Below are positions 40,201 to 49,822 of a stretch of DNA of 64,000 bases, piece after piece. The position numbers were made by a program, and so were the translations under genes. The notes under the pieces were generated by a model that was given only the letters and a program-made list of their open reading frames with translations, had not been told where the DNA came from and did no database searches. The DNA is from Zerene cesonia (Eukaryota > Arthropoda > Insecta > Lepidoptera > Pieridae), in assembly GCF_012273895.1 (NCBI RefSeq), contig NC_052121.1:1178001-1242000 (forward strand), read 5' to 3'. The stretch's first letter is position 1, and each line of letters opens with the position of its first letter.

Positions 40201-43200
40201 ACTGCTAGCCGCTAACGGCTTCTAATTAGGACTTAACCCGTTGTCACCCGCGACGATTTATGACCCAGGTGAGATCTCACACTGGGCGACGGAGACAGGA
40301 CATACCATAGACACCGGGAGGAAGAGGGACAAAAATAATCCTAATATGTTAGATTAATCGACACCATTATCGATAAGGCATGTGAATACGGCATACATTG
40401 CGCGCGTTAAACTGTTTTTGTCGGTCGTTGTGGTAATAAATACGCGGTGTATGCGCATCATAGATATTTATGCGTGTTGGAAAAAGTACCGCAATAATGG
40501 CCGCATATTGCAGTTACCTAATACATTGCACGGAATTGAATTTATATTTGAAATTTTATAGCAACAACTCATAACGATAAATCCGTGAAGTGTTACAATG
40601 GTGTTACTTATGATGCAATTTTCAATAAGCTTCAAACTGCTTGATATTGTTTAAAGAACAGTTTCGATTTATCACATGACATTCATTTAATATTCATTTT
40701 ATTATTATAATTTCAATGCCAATATTAGAGTATATAGAGGTATCAAAATCAAGGAAAAGATCTAATTAAATGTATACAAGTAATGCTGATACATACAAAA
40801 CGCACAATAATTTACATAATAAACAAAAATAAACGGCAAGAGGACAACGATCAATGCACAACCGCCGCCGCGGGTTTAACTAGTTTCTCAATAAATTCAC
40901 AGAATTGTCTAATTATTCATTGAGCATTACAGTAAACACACGTTTAATTTGCAATGCAGCTGTGGGACGTTGTTCAATAATTTGGGTCGCGCTAATAAGA
41001 CTCGCAATTATAAAATTATGGGACAAAATTTGAAATTCAAATCTCCATGGGCACCATAAAGTGGGAAGGTATTTATTTTCAGGGACAACACACATCTTTA
41101 CGCATGGAATATGCAATATATAAATGGATCTGGACGAAATTCTGTCAAGCAATAAATACGTCGCTATTTATTACCAAAATATGCTTTAATATTAGCATAG
41201 TTTGGGCGTGCCAAAATATATTTTCTAGAAGTGGCATTATAATTAATATACTGGATGAATATGTATATATTAGAATGGATGATTACAATTCTGATGCTTC
41301 TAAAACAAATTTAATTTGCACTTCCGTGTTTGAATATTGAATTTGTGTAATAAAGTATCTACACGGCACCGTTCACACACAGGGAACTTGGTCTACGACA
41401 TTTACCATCACGAATGGGAGCGTTTAAACGTACGGAGTCCCAATGTCTATTGCTAAAGCCTGTATCTGATGCATGCACGTTCGGCTGACGTCAGCTGGGA
41501 GCGCCCGCCTCAATGAAAAGCTACCACGGGTTATCAAGGACGTGGATTTATATGCAAATAACCGTCGAACGGAATTAATGCGCGCATATTTAATTGATGT
41601 ACGAAAACTATTCGAGGATTTGAGACGGATCTGCTTTTCGTTATCGAGTGTTAATTAGCAATACCATAGTGTCTTGATAGAAAATTATATGAGCATGATA
41701 ATGATCCAAGAGTGGGTAAATAAAAACTGAAAACCCGGAGAAATGTACTGTAGTGTTTTGATGTTATTTTTAACTGTCGGACCATAAGATTCTAGAAGAA
41801 ACTGTAATGAAACGCTTTAATATATGTCATCTTACTTTTAACTTAATCAGCAAACTGGTCCTGCCAAGGGTTTCGTGGTAATTGTAAATATCCTTCTAAA
41901 TTAATCTTACCTTTGGTGTCAATATTGGTAGGTGAAGCCAGGCTGGGTATCTCAGGCTGTGGCGGCTGGACCCTCGGGCCTGGCCAAGTGGTCGTGCCCC
42001 CACAATACCGAGGCCGGGCCTCCGCTGCATCCCGGAGTGTTGACGCGTCTGCTGAGTACTCTGAAATAGCAGAATCTTAATGGAAGGTAAACAGATTTGT
42101 TCGGATGTTGTTGGGGATCGCTGGTAATACAGAGGATGTGAATTTAGAATGGCAAGATGACAACGACATTATTAAAAATACCAATCTTAATTTATGTTAA
42201 GAATACTTATTGCTATTTTAATGAAGAACCTAATTCTCGTACAAAGAATATACATAGTTTTTATTAATAGAATTACATGAACATTAGAACTCACTTCTTG
42301 TGGTAGAAGACTGCAGCAGGCTCGCTGTTTGACCGCCAGGAAATGTCGCATTTCGTTTGTGTCGGCCCTATAAAGGAAAAATAATGAGTAATTTAAATAA
42401 ATAGTAAGTCTAGACATATCGCATTCATTCCGTTCATTATATTTATGGGCGTTATCATCCATATTTGTATAAAGAATCACAGCAACATCCTTATTTTTTC
42501 CGTCCAGCAAAATCTGATTTATAAATGTGAACTCAGCACGCTGTCAGTAATAAATCAATTAAGCGATCATTACATTTATGTCTATGTATAAAAAGCCGGC
42601 ATTTTCTAGTCGGATGTATTGAAACGCTAGAAATCATAGTTAATTGGTCGAAAGCAGACCTCAGTGCGAGATGTAGACGATACTTCGTAATGGAATAATT
42701 GGTAGTAAACGGTGATAGATATCTATGGTTTTTAGATTTTTTAAACTGCTTTCATCCGTTACTGAACAGTTGTTGGCAGGAACGCGTAAATTCCAAAAAG
42801 CTTTGTTTATGTGCCTATAATAGAGGTGCTAGGTCAGCGAAATTTTCGCTGTATATTGTATAGTGGCTAAAAAATAATTTGATGAAATTTGGTGTAGAGG
42901 GCATTTATGAACTGGAATGATAATTAGGTTAGATAATTATTATTCAGGTTAAAATAAAAGGAAAGCCACGAGACAAAGCTACTTATTTCAATATATGATC
43001 AACATCTAGTACTGTTCCGTATCAAATAAGATTCAAAATTACTTTGGAATATATTAAACTTCATTTTCATCAAGTAATCCAATAACAAAAATTTTACGTC
43101 GGAACTTTTGACTACCATAAAGATGCCTGCACGGATTTATTCAGTAAATTTTCTTGAAATTAATTCCATATGAATATAGATTAGAATTAAAACCGACGTA

Positions 43201-46200
43201 TATGATTCACAGTCCATTCGGATAATAAAATTAATTGATAAAGCACCGCCGGCCGGCCCGGCTTGTAACGCTGGCGCCTAAATTTTCTGTGAGAGGTGAA
43301 TAACCCATTATGAGTTAGAAAAGGATAAAAAAACTACAAGATTCCAAATTCGAATGGAGAACGATATACGAATTATCTGTGGTTGCGTTCAAAAACAAAT
43401 GTACAAAACTTATTAAAATGCCAACATGTTTAGGCCTGATGTACCTTGGATGCGTTTTATCTGTTTTAAATCATATTAAAGAAGAATATGTATTATCTGC
43501 CACACGTAGCATGAGAAATTTGTTATAATGCTGAAATTTTGTAGATGCGGGATTAAGTCAAGGAATGAATAATCGTACTTTGATTTAAAACGCTGATGTA
43601 TGGGTGTGGTAGTCCCAGCAGACAAGTTCACTTATTTGGTCATTCTAATATCTAATCTTACAAGAAAAATATACAGACATACTTTCGAGATATCTCTAAG
43701 CATTCGCACGTGATTATAAGCACTCCGATTAGATCATCTAAATAGGTTAATTAAGATGTTACCATAGAAGGGTTCATTTCTATCAGTCCCACCAATTAAT
43801 TACAGTATCTGAATTTATTCATTGATTACAACTAAATTTGGTTGAGTTGATTAACCGCAGTTTCTCGTCAACTTCCTCGAGTCCATGTACAGATGACACG
43901 TTATGTCCGCTACCGTTTTCTATGTATCAATTATCTTCCAATGACTTTAATTAGCTATTTGTATTGATTATCTGCGATTTCATCCAATTAACTGCATGCT
44001 GAGAGGGCAATTATCTTTTTCAGTGCCTCATAATTAATTTGAGGGTAGACATGTAGAAGTTGCAATGGATTTAAGTACGATTTCGCATATGTCCTTAGCA
44101 TTTTGATTATAGAAGTTGGTAAAATCTCGTAGTACTGTTTCACAATATTGAAGTCTGGTTACTGTCTGTTTCACAAATGGTTCCTAATGGCTAGACGTAA
44201 AATATTAATATCAAGGATACGATTTTGAGTCCGACGATTGTGGGTCTGCGGTCGTTTCGGATTTCTGTCAAATCGTTTGGTTTATGAATGTGAGAACTGA
44301 GTTGCACTTGTCCACATTTATTTATTATCATATAGATAACATCACCACTGCTCGAAACGGTGAAGGCAAACATCGTGAGGAAACCGGCATGACCAAGAAT
44401 CAAAAAAGTTCAACAACATGTGACATCTACCAACCCGCACTTGGCCAGCGTGGTGGATTATGGCCTGAACCCTCATAGGAGGCCTGTGTCCCAGCAGTGG
44501 GAACATATATGGGCTGATGATGGTGATGCGAAGACTGATTTGGCAACGTTAAAATTATAGCAATTTTAAAACGTTTGTCCCTTTAACTTAAATTTCGTTC
44601 TGTGGTTATTGGTTCTTTCTCAAATTCTTTATCTATGAGTGAACATACTACTGCATAAATAAACGAAGGTTCTAGGTCGTGTGAGTCAGATGTAAGACGA
44701 TCCTGAGCTAATTGCGTCTAGCTATTATTTGTATCTAGCACAAACAACTAGACCGGCCAAACAGTAACGAACATATATATTTAGGTCGTTAATAAAGGAT
44801 TTTTTCTTGGAATCCTCTAGAACGGTTTTGGGGACGTTTGCTGACCTCATTGGTAGACAAACAATGTTTTGAATAAAAAAATTTTTCTATAATCTATTTT
44901 GATTTGTTAGTAAAACATTCTTGTTGGCGAGATGTTATTCCGATATTTTAGAATGACCATTTAATTACAACACGCAATTGGTGCTAAATACGTAAATATA
45001 ATTCAAATTTCTTTAAGTAAAATACATTCTATTGGCTGCGCCCCACGGTTACACCCGCGTAAGTCTGTATCCTATAGGAATATCGTGATAAAAAATTGCC
45101 TATGTATTATTCCAGTTGTTCAGCTACCTCCGTACCAAATTACATTGCAATCGGTTCAGTAGTTTTTGCATGAAAGAGTAACAAACAAACACACACACAC
45201 ACACACACACATACATCTATCCTCACAAGGATAGGACGTAGGGCATATGAATACAAAACCTTTATGTGGCGGACTATTTTGTTAAATTTTGCTAACAGTC
45301 TGATCTCAAAGCTGCTAAGTGTCAAAAAGTTTCATTAACGTTAACATTAATAAAAAAATAGATATGGTAAAAAGTAAAACAAACATAAAATTCAGAGGGC
45401 TATATATCGCGTGCTACAACTATAATAACAATTAATAAAACCCAATTAAAGAGCAATTGATGAAGCAAATTGCATTAATGGATCATTAATAAATGAACTG
45501 ATCACCTTCAATAAAAATAAGATGAACTCGTAAATACCACAATTTTCTAACAATAATGATCAATTTGATGAAAACGGATTATGTTTCCGTTAATTATGTT
45601 AATGAATCAATAAAATTACATGGTATCATTATACATTACATCGGAATATGTAAGAGATGTATAGAGTTGGAAATGTCAATAGAATTAAGAATTACGTAGA
45701 AGCAATTGGCGCATTACCAGTACGATGAAATGAGGTCGTCGTTTGAGGCAAATGCTTTGATGTTAAACGATAATAAATTGAGTAATGAGAATTCAAATTA
45801 ACTGAGCTTCTATATAGCATAATTGAGAAAAATATAAATATTGGACTACGTTTATTAGATTGTCCTGTTGTTAAAGAGATTGGATAAATCGATAAATTTG
45901 GCATAAGTATCGATTTAATGGATGCTATGCGCATTGTTGCGGGCAGGTGTCTTCTTTACAACAGTATCCTTCAATATGTTTGAAGTTTTTTTCTTTAAGT
46001 TTAATTGTAGCTGTTTTGTGTAAATAATTTAATTCTTTCCTTTCAATTATATTATTTGTTACTTTTATGATATTATTAATAATACTTGAGTATTCTTCAA
46101 GTTAGATATTAAACTTGTTACTGTAGCTTATTTAATTTTATAATACATTGCAGGCAGGTGCTTTAAGATGAGCCAATTATGATACATATTTAGTATGTGT

Positions 46201-47465
46201 TTTTACATTTCTGACCTTGTCTAAAAATATATTGAACGCGTGTCCTTTTATAATTGGCTTCAATAAAATAATAATACTAATTAAGTAGACGAAATTGTCG
46301 TTTCTAAACTTATATCCACGGTGTCGCAGAACGAATGACGTTATTTTTAAATATCTAGTTATATTAATAACATGAAAGAATTTATGACCCAAAAATTGTA
46401 CGATTTCAATGAAATTGTTCTCTGAATTGACAAACTGTGATTGGTGAGTCAACACGAAAATCTCGCAACCGGATTTTTAAGGAAAACTTTTCTTTAATGG
46501 GTTCATTTATTTAAGCTTTCAGCGATACATTAATACATGCATTTATTTTTATGTGTGAGTATGGCTTTATATACGTTCATCATTGTTTTCCAGCGAAAGT
46601 ATTCCCAATTGCGTTGTGTTGCTATATACAAGGTTAAGTTTTTATGGAAATTAAATATCATTGCTCCGGAAGCGATAAATTCTGACGAGTAATATCTGGC
46701 TGAGAGGTGACTTTCAATCTCGAAACGCGTAATCATTGGCTCGTGAACAATTTATGGGAAATATCGGATCCAAGGAAGTCCAAAATATGGTCTTCCAACG
46801 TCTAAGTGGCTGAGTGCCGGTTAATAAGCCGTTTGTCAGCGAAAGCGGCGCGTGCGCAAATTGCAGGCTCGGCCTGCACTGGAAGCAATTTTCCGTTTTG
46901 TACCGATGAGTTATTTTAATTATTTATGTTGTAACTTGAGTTACGAGAATGTTGGCACTGATTATCTAACGTTTAATGCAATTAGCGTGTAATTAATTGA
47001 AACGCAAATCATTGAATGCTGTTTATAGTGGAAGTAAAAATTAACGTTTTTAAAGATTATCTTTTAATGTCAGTTTATAGAAATATCATCATCAATCATG
47101 GATTTTCTAATTAAATACCCTACGATGATTAAAAAAAAAACGTCTTAGAAACAAAAAACTACAGACAGACAGTCTATGTAGAAATGCTCATTCGGATCTT
47201 TATTGCACAATCAGATATAGCCAGAGTTCGTCACAAAGCTTCGCATTTTGCTCCCGCCCTAGTACCCAGTACCCACCTTACTCCTCGGGTACACGCTGAG
47301 CACGTCCGCCCACCACCTCGCCTCCTCCCGGCAGGTCCCTTTCACGAACGTGACGCGCTCCGGCGCCGTGACGGCCAAGCTGTGCGCGTGCCCCGTCACG
47401 GTGTCCGCCTCGCTCACCTCCAGCACTGTGGTCATGTCGATGCTGGCTTGCGGGACTGTGTCCGG
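19158..47465 (-). CDS. osp: Outspread / MPRIP-family actomyosin regulator (5' end missing)
   Basis: MPRIP/M-RIP binds F-actin, RhoA and the myosin phosphatase targeting subunit; Drosophila outspread is the fly member. Exons in gene order: 47465-47277, 42367-42295, 42060-41911, 30863-30735, 29393-29239, 28682-28329, 28213-24626, 24361-24192, 23854-23687, 23430-23278, 22969-22873, then tentatively 22005-21888, 19900-19799 and 19249-19158. Phases join exactly through 22873. The protein has the second half of PH domain 1, a Ser/Pro-rich linker, PH domain 2, a long coiled-coil region and a C-terminal coiled-coil similar to MPRIP, about 1850 residues so far. The exon for the front half of PH1 and the start codon must lie to the right of 47465 and were not recognised. 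A 1000-N gap inside the 3' part may hide exons. Confidence 0.92.
19250..19798. other. osp last intron
   Basis: AT-rich. Short open stretches on both strands at 19313-19599 have no coding character. No repeat recognised. Confidence 0.5.
19799..19900 (-). CDS. osp: Tentative osp exon after the assembly gap
   Basis: Acceptor 'cgtgacatatag', donor GTGAGA, 102 bp. The frame with almost all third positions G/C reads SSPQEARASRGKMQYAKTET and then RNLQLPPVQ, phase 0 at both ends. Another frame (SVGPLESAGGAGEP) would join the exon at 21888 directly but has weaker codon bias. Confidence 0.45.
20278..20327 (+). mobile_element. RTE-type LINE fragment at the gap edge
   Basis: The + strand reads KAAELKWNWAGHVCR, the familiar KLKWxWAGHVxR motif near the end of the RTE-type retrotransposon ORF in insects. 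It runs straight into the Ns, so the gap probably starts inside a repeat. Confidence 0.6.
20328..21327. other. Assembly gap, 1000 N
   Basis: Exactly 1000 Ns, the usual placeholder for a gap of unknown size. Confidence 0.99.
21888..22005 (-). CDS. osp: Tentative osp exon before the assembly gap
   Basis: Acceptor 'gcactaacag', donor GTAATA. Entering in phase 0 it reads HAGAEGQAGAMGQVGQVEQV then GQMAQRLRPASRRRPDDPP, with G/C at most third positions, and ends with one extra base. It contains short Gly-Gln-Val repeats and no clear family similarity. It is followed in the gene by a 1000-N gap, so its junction cannot be followed. Confidence 0.45.
22006..22872. other. osp intron
   Basis: AT-rich intron DNA without recognisable elements. 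A short + strand open stretch at 22303-22509 has no protein similarity that I recognise. Confidence 0.5.
22873..24361 (-). CDS. osp: osp C-terminal coiled-coil exons
   Basis: Four exons at 24361-24192, 23854-23687, 23430-23278 and 22969-22873 join in phase. They read YQQEIEQLRALCEKGLMAM, then ATLAALDAMRKAHESEV, then LSLSEKYSVKCVESAALEER and NKQLRAHLISEANDLKAAE. The order and content match the C-terminal coiled coil of MPRIP, including the segment around LCEQGLAAM and LSEQYSQKCLE as I recall it. In that family this region binds the myosin phosphatase targeting subunit. The donor of the first exon (GTAGCC) is weak but phase supports it. Confidence 0.9.
22990..23245 (-). repeat. Interspersed repeat in osp intron, reverse copy
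   Basis: On the - strand the sequence ends 'gaattctaattgaataaata' followed by TTTGAG units, the same tail as at 12321-12376. It fills most of the intron between two coiled-coil exons. The class is not settled. Confidence 0.45.
24626..28213 (-). CDS. osp: osp giant exon: end of PH2 and long coiled coil
   Basis: A single 3588-bp exon, open throughout (1196 codons). It starts with the PH2 C-terminal helix (NWVSAIRRTAGLP), continues through a Ser/Pro-rich, probably disordered stretch and then long heptad-rich coiled coils such as IDDLRKQLKLALSDVNAAES and NVKQLQRELSELNDKLMKS. The last third is rich in Ala, Arg, Glu and Leu (ARARAQLQAQHERERAALRE). Base composition changes sharply inside the exon: the part transcribed first is AT-rich, and positions below about 25,740 are extremely GC-rich. 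No catalytic domain is visible. Ends in phase 0 with donor GTGAGC. Confidence 0.93.
28329..28682 (-). CDS. osp: osp exon: PH domain 2, first part
   Basis: 118 codons, acceptor 'taattttcag', donor GTGAGC. After an acidic leader comes the second PH domain: ARAGWLQRRGPSGW, SRHWFVLRGAALLYF, VIDLSGVARVVELP, YAFETE. The next exon finishes the domain with TWDGKHIVLSAVTAGIRGNW, including the conserved Trp of the last helix. Strongly similar to the second PH domain of MPRIP. Confidence 0.92.
28683..29238. other. osp intron with family A-like repeat
   Basis: AT-rich intron. Most of its right half is a repeat copy at about 28935-29114. Confidence 0.6.
28935..29114 (+). repeat. Family A-like repeat, divergent end
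   Basis: Begins 'ctagctgcgccccgcggttt' and continues with the family A start through 'ggtataaaa', but the end differs ('ggtcaagccgtttcggagga' and 'tatatataaga'). It looks like a subfamily with another 3' end. Confidence 0.55.
29239..29393 (-). CDS. osp: osp linker exon (155 bp)
   Basis: Acceptor 'cctgtatattgcag', donor GTAAAT. Reads SVRSPLLQQQHQQYDEQLRD and then IAASLTRPRSRRALPP, ending in phase 0 before the PH2 exon. It has a short Gln-rich stretch. Confidence 0.82.
30032..30103 (+). tRNA. tRNA-Asp (GTC)
   Basis: 72-nt cloverleaf: acceptor stem TCTTCGG with CCGGAGA and discriminator G at 30103; D arm with GTAT; anticodon stem CCCGC/GCGGG with loop CTGTCAC, so anticodon GTC; T arm CGGGG/CCCCG with TTCGATT loop. 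Box B GGTTCGATTCC is perfect. The usual insect C3-G70 pair appears as T3-A70 here, so pairing is kept. A T-run for Pol III termination starts at about 30108. No intron. It reads opposite to the host gene osp. Confidence 0.95.
30370..30441 (-). tRNA. tRNA-Asp (GTC), second copy
   Basis: The exact reverse complement of the gene at 30032-30103, identical over all 72 nt including the T3-A70 variant. Its own downstream T-run (the A-run at about 30347-30356 on the + strand) suits Pol III termination. The two genes point at each other across 266 bp of AT-rich DNA. Confidence 0.95.
30735..30863 (-). CDS. osp: osp linker exon (129 bp)
   Basis: Acceptor 'ctttccag', donor GTGAGT. Reads YTDQPVSSASPPTRDKING then EEKARSRRRDTWPEPTTT. 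Phase joins both neighbours. Hydrophilic, probably disordered; its start is separated from the previous exon by an 11-kb intron. Confidence 0.8.
32297..32508 (+). repeat. Family A interspersed repeat
   Basis: A full copy from 'ctagctgcgcccccgcggct' to 'tttataatattagtaggat' plus a second AGTAGGAT unit. It keeps all family words, for example 'attgcaatcggttcagtagt'. Confidence 0.7.
34545..34832 (-). repeat. Family C interspersed repeat, reverse copy
   Basis: Contains 'tctctgtctcttcttcacgc', 'aaaccgctgaaccgatctgg' and ends 'cgcaggcgaagccgcgtgcg'. Related words occur at 55490-55700 and, in other orientation, at 49580-49820. Confidence 0.55.
36495..36720 (+). repeat. Family B interspersed repeat
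   Basis: Contains 'gcgggcaactgaactagtgg', 'gtggtaagcaatcaccaccg' and 'gcccatgaacattggcagag'; related to the copies at 12765-12900, 37915-38070 and 56233-56450. Confidence 0.55.
37260..37497 (+). mobile_element. LINE 3' end, copy 2
   Basis: Only the 3' tail of the element seen at 15125-16255: 'ggttgcctggtagagatggc', a stem-loop (ATGGCT 37381-37386 with AGCCAT 37390-37395), 'aagagccgcc', then AATAAA and an (AAAT)n-like tail at 37480-37496. It is 5'-truncated, as is usual for LINEs. Confidence 0.7.
37915..38070 (+). repeat. Family B interspersed repeat
   Basis: Contains 'gtcggcaatggagctagtgg' and 'gacgcctgatggtaagcgct'. The reverse complement of these words is found at 56395-56440, so the two are copies in opposite orientation. 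Confidence 0.65.
38574..38596. repeat. Short (CTTAG)n tandem repeat
   Basis: Four to five perfect units of the pentamer. It directly precedes a degenerate family A/C-like sequence ('tttgcccgcggcttcgtacg') that reaches to about 38770. Confidence 0.8.
39938..40056. other. Assembly gap, 119 N
   Basis: 119 Ns in the middle of the large osp intron; an estimated rather than placeholder size. Confidence 0.99.
41484..41495. promoter_or_regulatory. Candidate CRE site (palindromic)
   Basis: GCTGACGTCAGC, a perfect palindrome with the CREB/ATF consensus TGACGTCA at 41486-41493. An octamer-like ATGCAAAT lies about 60 bp further on (about 41551). Both are in an osp intron about 400 bp from a coding exon. 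Function is untested. Confidence 0.3.
41911..42060 (-). CDS. osp: osp linker exon (150 bp)
   Basis: Acceptor 'tgctatttcag', donor GTAAGA. Reads YSADASTLRDAAEARPRY then a Pro-rich PGPRVQPPQPEIPSLASPTN. Phase enters with two bases and leaves with one, matching both flanking exons. Likely disordered. Confidence 0.8.
42295..42367 (-). CDS. osp: osp linker exon (73 bp)
   Basis: Acceptor 'ttccttttatag'-like at 42370-42368, donor GTGAGT. Entering in phase 0 from the PH1 exon, it reads GRHKRNATFPGG and QTASLLQSSTTR and leaves one base, completed to Lys by the next exon. This is the only frame whose phases fit both neighbours. The basic GRHKRN follows directly on VYPRSK. Confidence 0.75.
44283..44530 (+). 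repeat. SINE-related repeat lacking the tRNA-like head
   Basis: Shares 'gaggaaaccggcatg', 'cccgcacttggccagcgtgg' and 'cagtgggaacatatatggg' with the SINE at 48626-48932, in the opposite orientation. The A and B boxes of the tRNA-like part are not recognisable. Confidence 0.65.
45034..45232 (+). repeat. Family A repeat with internal (CA)n expansion
   Basis: Begins 'ggctgcgccccacggttaca' and keeps the family words up to 'gcatgaaagagtaacaaaca', where a perfect (CA)n run at about 45190-45210 replaces the shorter CACACA of other copies. Confidence 0.65.
47277..47465 (-). CDS. osp: osp exon: second half of PH domain 1
   Basis: Sixty-three codons, phase 0 at both ends, acceptor 'ctcttgttgcag' and donor GTGGGT. 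The translation starts PDTVPQASIDM, passes GHAHSLAVTAPERVTFVKG and ends EARWWADVLSVYPRSK. This matches the last strands and the C-terminal helix of the first PH domain of MPRIP. The exon is GC-rich in an AT-rich setting, and no neighbour exon with the front half of the domain was found in the 16.5 kb to its right. Confidence 0.9.
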
Positions 47466-47730
47466 CTGCAACAAGAGAGGAATTTAGTTTTATACTTTGA
47501 CGGTTATGTTAGCTTTATATGGTTATGTAAACTTTAACCTTAAGAACATGTGCAGCTTATACTTGGACATGTGTAACTTATGCGTATCATTCACCAGTAC
47601 GTGATATTTCAAGCAGAAAACAATAAGTATATCACCAAACGAATTTATAATCTAGATATATATTATTTATGTGTCTATATTTGTGTGTCCGTGATGGACT
47701 TCTTAACTACTCAACCGATTTGAAACAAAT

Positions 47731-47940
47731 CCTATCTTATCCTATCCTATTCTATCCCACTAACATTATAAATGCGGAACTTTGTGAGGATGGATGTATG
47801 TGTATGTGTATTTATTCTCTTTGCAATTAAATTTGGCACCTACATAGATGGACAACTAGTATAACTAATAGGCAACTTTTCAACCCGATATTCCTACGGA
47901 ACACAGACTTACGCGGGTGAAACCGCGGGGCGCAGTATAG
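47731..47940 (-). repeat. Family A interspersed repeat, reverse copy
   Basis: Starts with CCTAT units and 'cactaacattataaatgcgg' (reverse of the family end) and finishes 'acgcgggtgaaaccgcgggg'. Confidence 0.65.
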
Positions 47941-48562
47941 TATAAGCATATACTAGTATTAGTAAGATATTCGATCTAACGTTTACAGTTACGGCTGATA
48001 AACAATTCGACGGACTCAATTCCCTTAACCGCTTGTCCCTTTAATTTGTTCCTTCCCAGTAAATCATCATCGCAAATCGAATTTGCCTTTAGTAGCAGCT
48101 AAATAGGATATTGCCTACATTTATTACCAGAAATGGTAAACCTTTCTAAGCATGCATATTCATTATTTGAAGGTCCAAAGATTTCCGTGTTGCAACAACC
48201 ATGCGACTTTACGAGCTTGAAAATTGCTCAAATCTTTTATAGGAGGTTGGATTTACATTTATTTTCTAGTAATGTTATCATCGTTAGTTTAATAGTATAC
48301 TACCTTAATGACCATACATTTTGTTAACTAGGTGTAAACTTAGTTAACATGTACATCTAAGTAGAAGAGATGTTGTTAAATAATTTGATATGAAGATAAT
48401 TTCAGAAAATACATTATTAATTGTGGTATGTAAGCTTAATTCTTCTATCAATACATTTTATTAGCAATTGATCAGTGAAAGCACTACATAAAACTTCTAC
48501 TAACCACAAATTTCTGTTAGTTTTATTAAAAATGCAAAGATAAGCAAGATTTAGGAATTAAA

Positions 48563-49036
48563 AACCCGACGTTTCGAACACTCCCCGTGACCACGCTCGC
48601 TGTATAGTGTTCGTCGGGGTAATAACCATCATCATCAGCCCATATATGTTCCCACTGCTGGGACAGAGGCCTCCTATGAGGGTTCAAGCCATAAGCCACC
48701 ACGCTGGCCAAGTGCGGGTTGGCAGATGTCACAATGCCGTCGAACTTTTAATTCTTGGACATGCCGGTTTCCTCACGATGTTTTCCTTCACCGTTTAAGC
48801 AGTGGTGATGTTATCTACATGCGCAGATAAATTGAAAAATCAATTTATTTCCTGCGCGCTCGCCGGGTCTCGAACCCCGACTTATCGATTTTGAAGTCCG
48901 AGGTCCTCACCACTGAGCCACCACTGCTTTTTGGGGTAATAATATAATGAATAAATTACGTTTAAAATCCGTGAACGAGTTTTTAATTTTTAAATGTATA
49001 ATACTCACGTAAAACCAAACACAAGAAAATACTATA
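48563..49036. repeat. Family D repeat interrupted by a SINE
   Basis: The left part 48563-48615 ('aacccgacgtttcgaacact', 'ccccgtgaccacgctcgctg') and the right part 48943-49036 ('atgaataaatt', 'aaatgtataatactc', 'acaagaaaatac') match one continuous stretch at 57250-57390. The SINE between them is a later insertion. Confidence 0.75.
48626..48932 (-). mobile_element. tRNA-derived SINE with target-site duplication
   Basis: On the - strand the element starts with a tRNA-like head: box A in TGGCTCAGTGGTGAG (48920-48906) and box B GGTTCGAGACC (48876-48866), then a body with 'cgtgaggaaaccggcatg' and 'ggcctctgtcccagcagtgg', ending in a GATGATGAT run. It is flanked by the perfect 10-bp direct repeat GGGGTAATAA at 48616-48625 and 48933-48942. 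The head and Pol III boxes make it a SINE. Confidence 0.85.
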
Positions 49037-49581
49037 AGTGAGCTTATTTATTGTAACACGGAGGGTTATATCAACGTCGCGTAAGTATGTTTATATATTA
49101 CTTTAAAAGCCATTTACCTGGCACTGTAACTCATTATGAAAACCGTAATTAGTTCCAAACACATTATATTTATAATCGTAATAAATAATTGCGTGTAATT
49201 AACTTATTAGTGAGCAAATTGCGACAACATTACGACTCATTACATTTAAATTTATATACGTTTTCTATTTCAGTTAACATGTACGACTATAAAAGTATGT
49301 GAATCTTCTCTTGTATTTAGTACTACGAGTTTTAGATTTTCTTGTATGTTATTTAAAAATTATCTTTATTTATTTAAAAATTCTAGGTGCTATATTATGA
49401 AGTAATGGTGAATATGAACCGATACAATTTGGGGTTATTCGATTATTTTATGTAATAAAGTAAAAATATGATCAAATCCAACAAATCGAACATCATTTAA
49501 ATTCATTCAGCCGCTCCTGGGTTACAAGTGGCGTAACTAACACTTTCCTACATATAGATTTTTTATTAGTTTTATCTAGTA

Positions 49582-49822
49582 CTAGCTTTCCGCCCGCGGC
49601 TTTGCCCGCGTAGTCGCAATGATAACCTTGGAGTTTTCCTCGCATGTTCCCGTTTCCGTATGAATGCTCCTGATTTCCGGGATGAAAATGTTTTTTTATA
49701 TCCTATGTCCCTCCCCCGGTTCCAAGCTACCTCTGCACACATTTTTAGCCCAATCTGTTTATCCGTTCTTGAGTTATAAATAGTGTAACTAATACCACTT
49801 TCTTTTATATATATAGATATGT
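49582..49822 (+). repeat. Family C interspersed repeat
   Basis: Starts 'actagctttccgcccgcggc' and runs to a 'tatatatagat' end; its middle has 'ccaagctacctctgcacaca' and 'atctgtttatccgttcttga'. Typical of an abundant short repeat with a conserved GC-rich 5' end. Confidence 0.55.

Larger units (their letters stand above)
30864..41910. other. Large osp intron (about 11 kb)
   Basis: AT-rich DNA with repeats listed separately and a 119-N gap. No exon was recognised. GC-richer patches at 31540-31640, 40140-40330 and 41390-41650 have no coding signature; the last holds a perfect CRE palindrome and could be regulatory. Confidence 0.5.
42368..47276. other. osp intron (about 4.9 kb)
   Basis: AT-rich. 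It holds a degenerate SINE copy (44283-44530), a family A copy with a (CA)n run (45034-45232) and no recognised exon. A GC-richer patch at 46830-46890 is unexplained. Confidence 0.55.

Noticed and set aside
40140..40340. Possible alternative first exon of osp on the - strand
   Set aside because: GC-richer, and a good donor-like CAG/GTGAGATC exists on the + strand only; no open frame or phase match.
45190..45210. CRISPR or other array
   Set aside because: Simple (CA)n inside a retro-repeat; no spaced direct repeats exist anywhere in the window.
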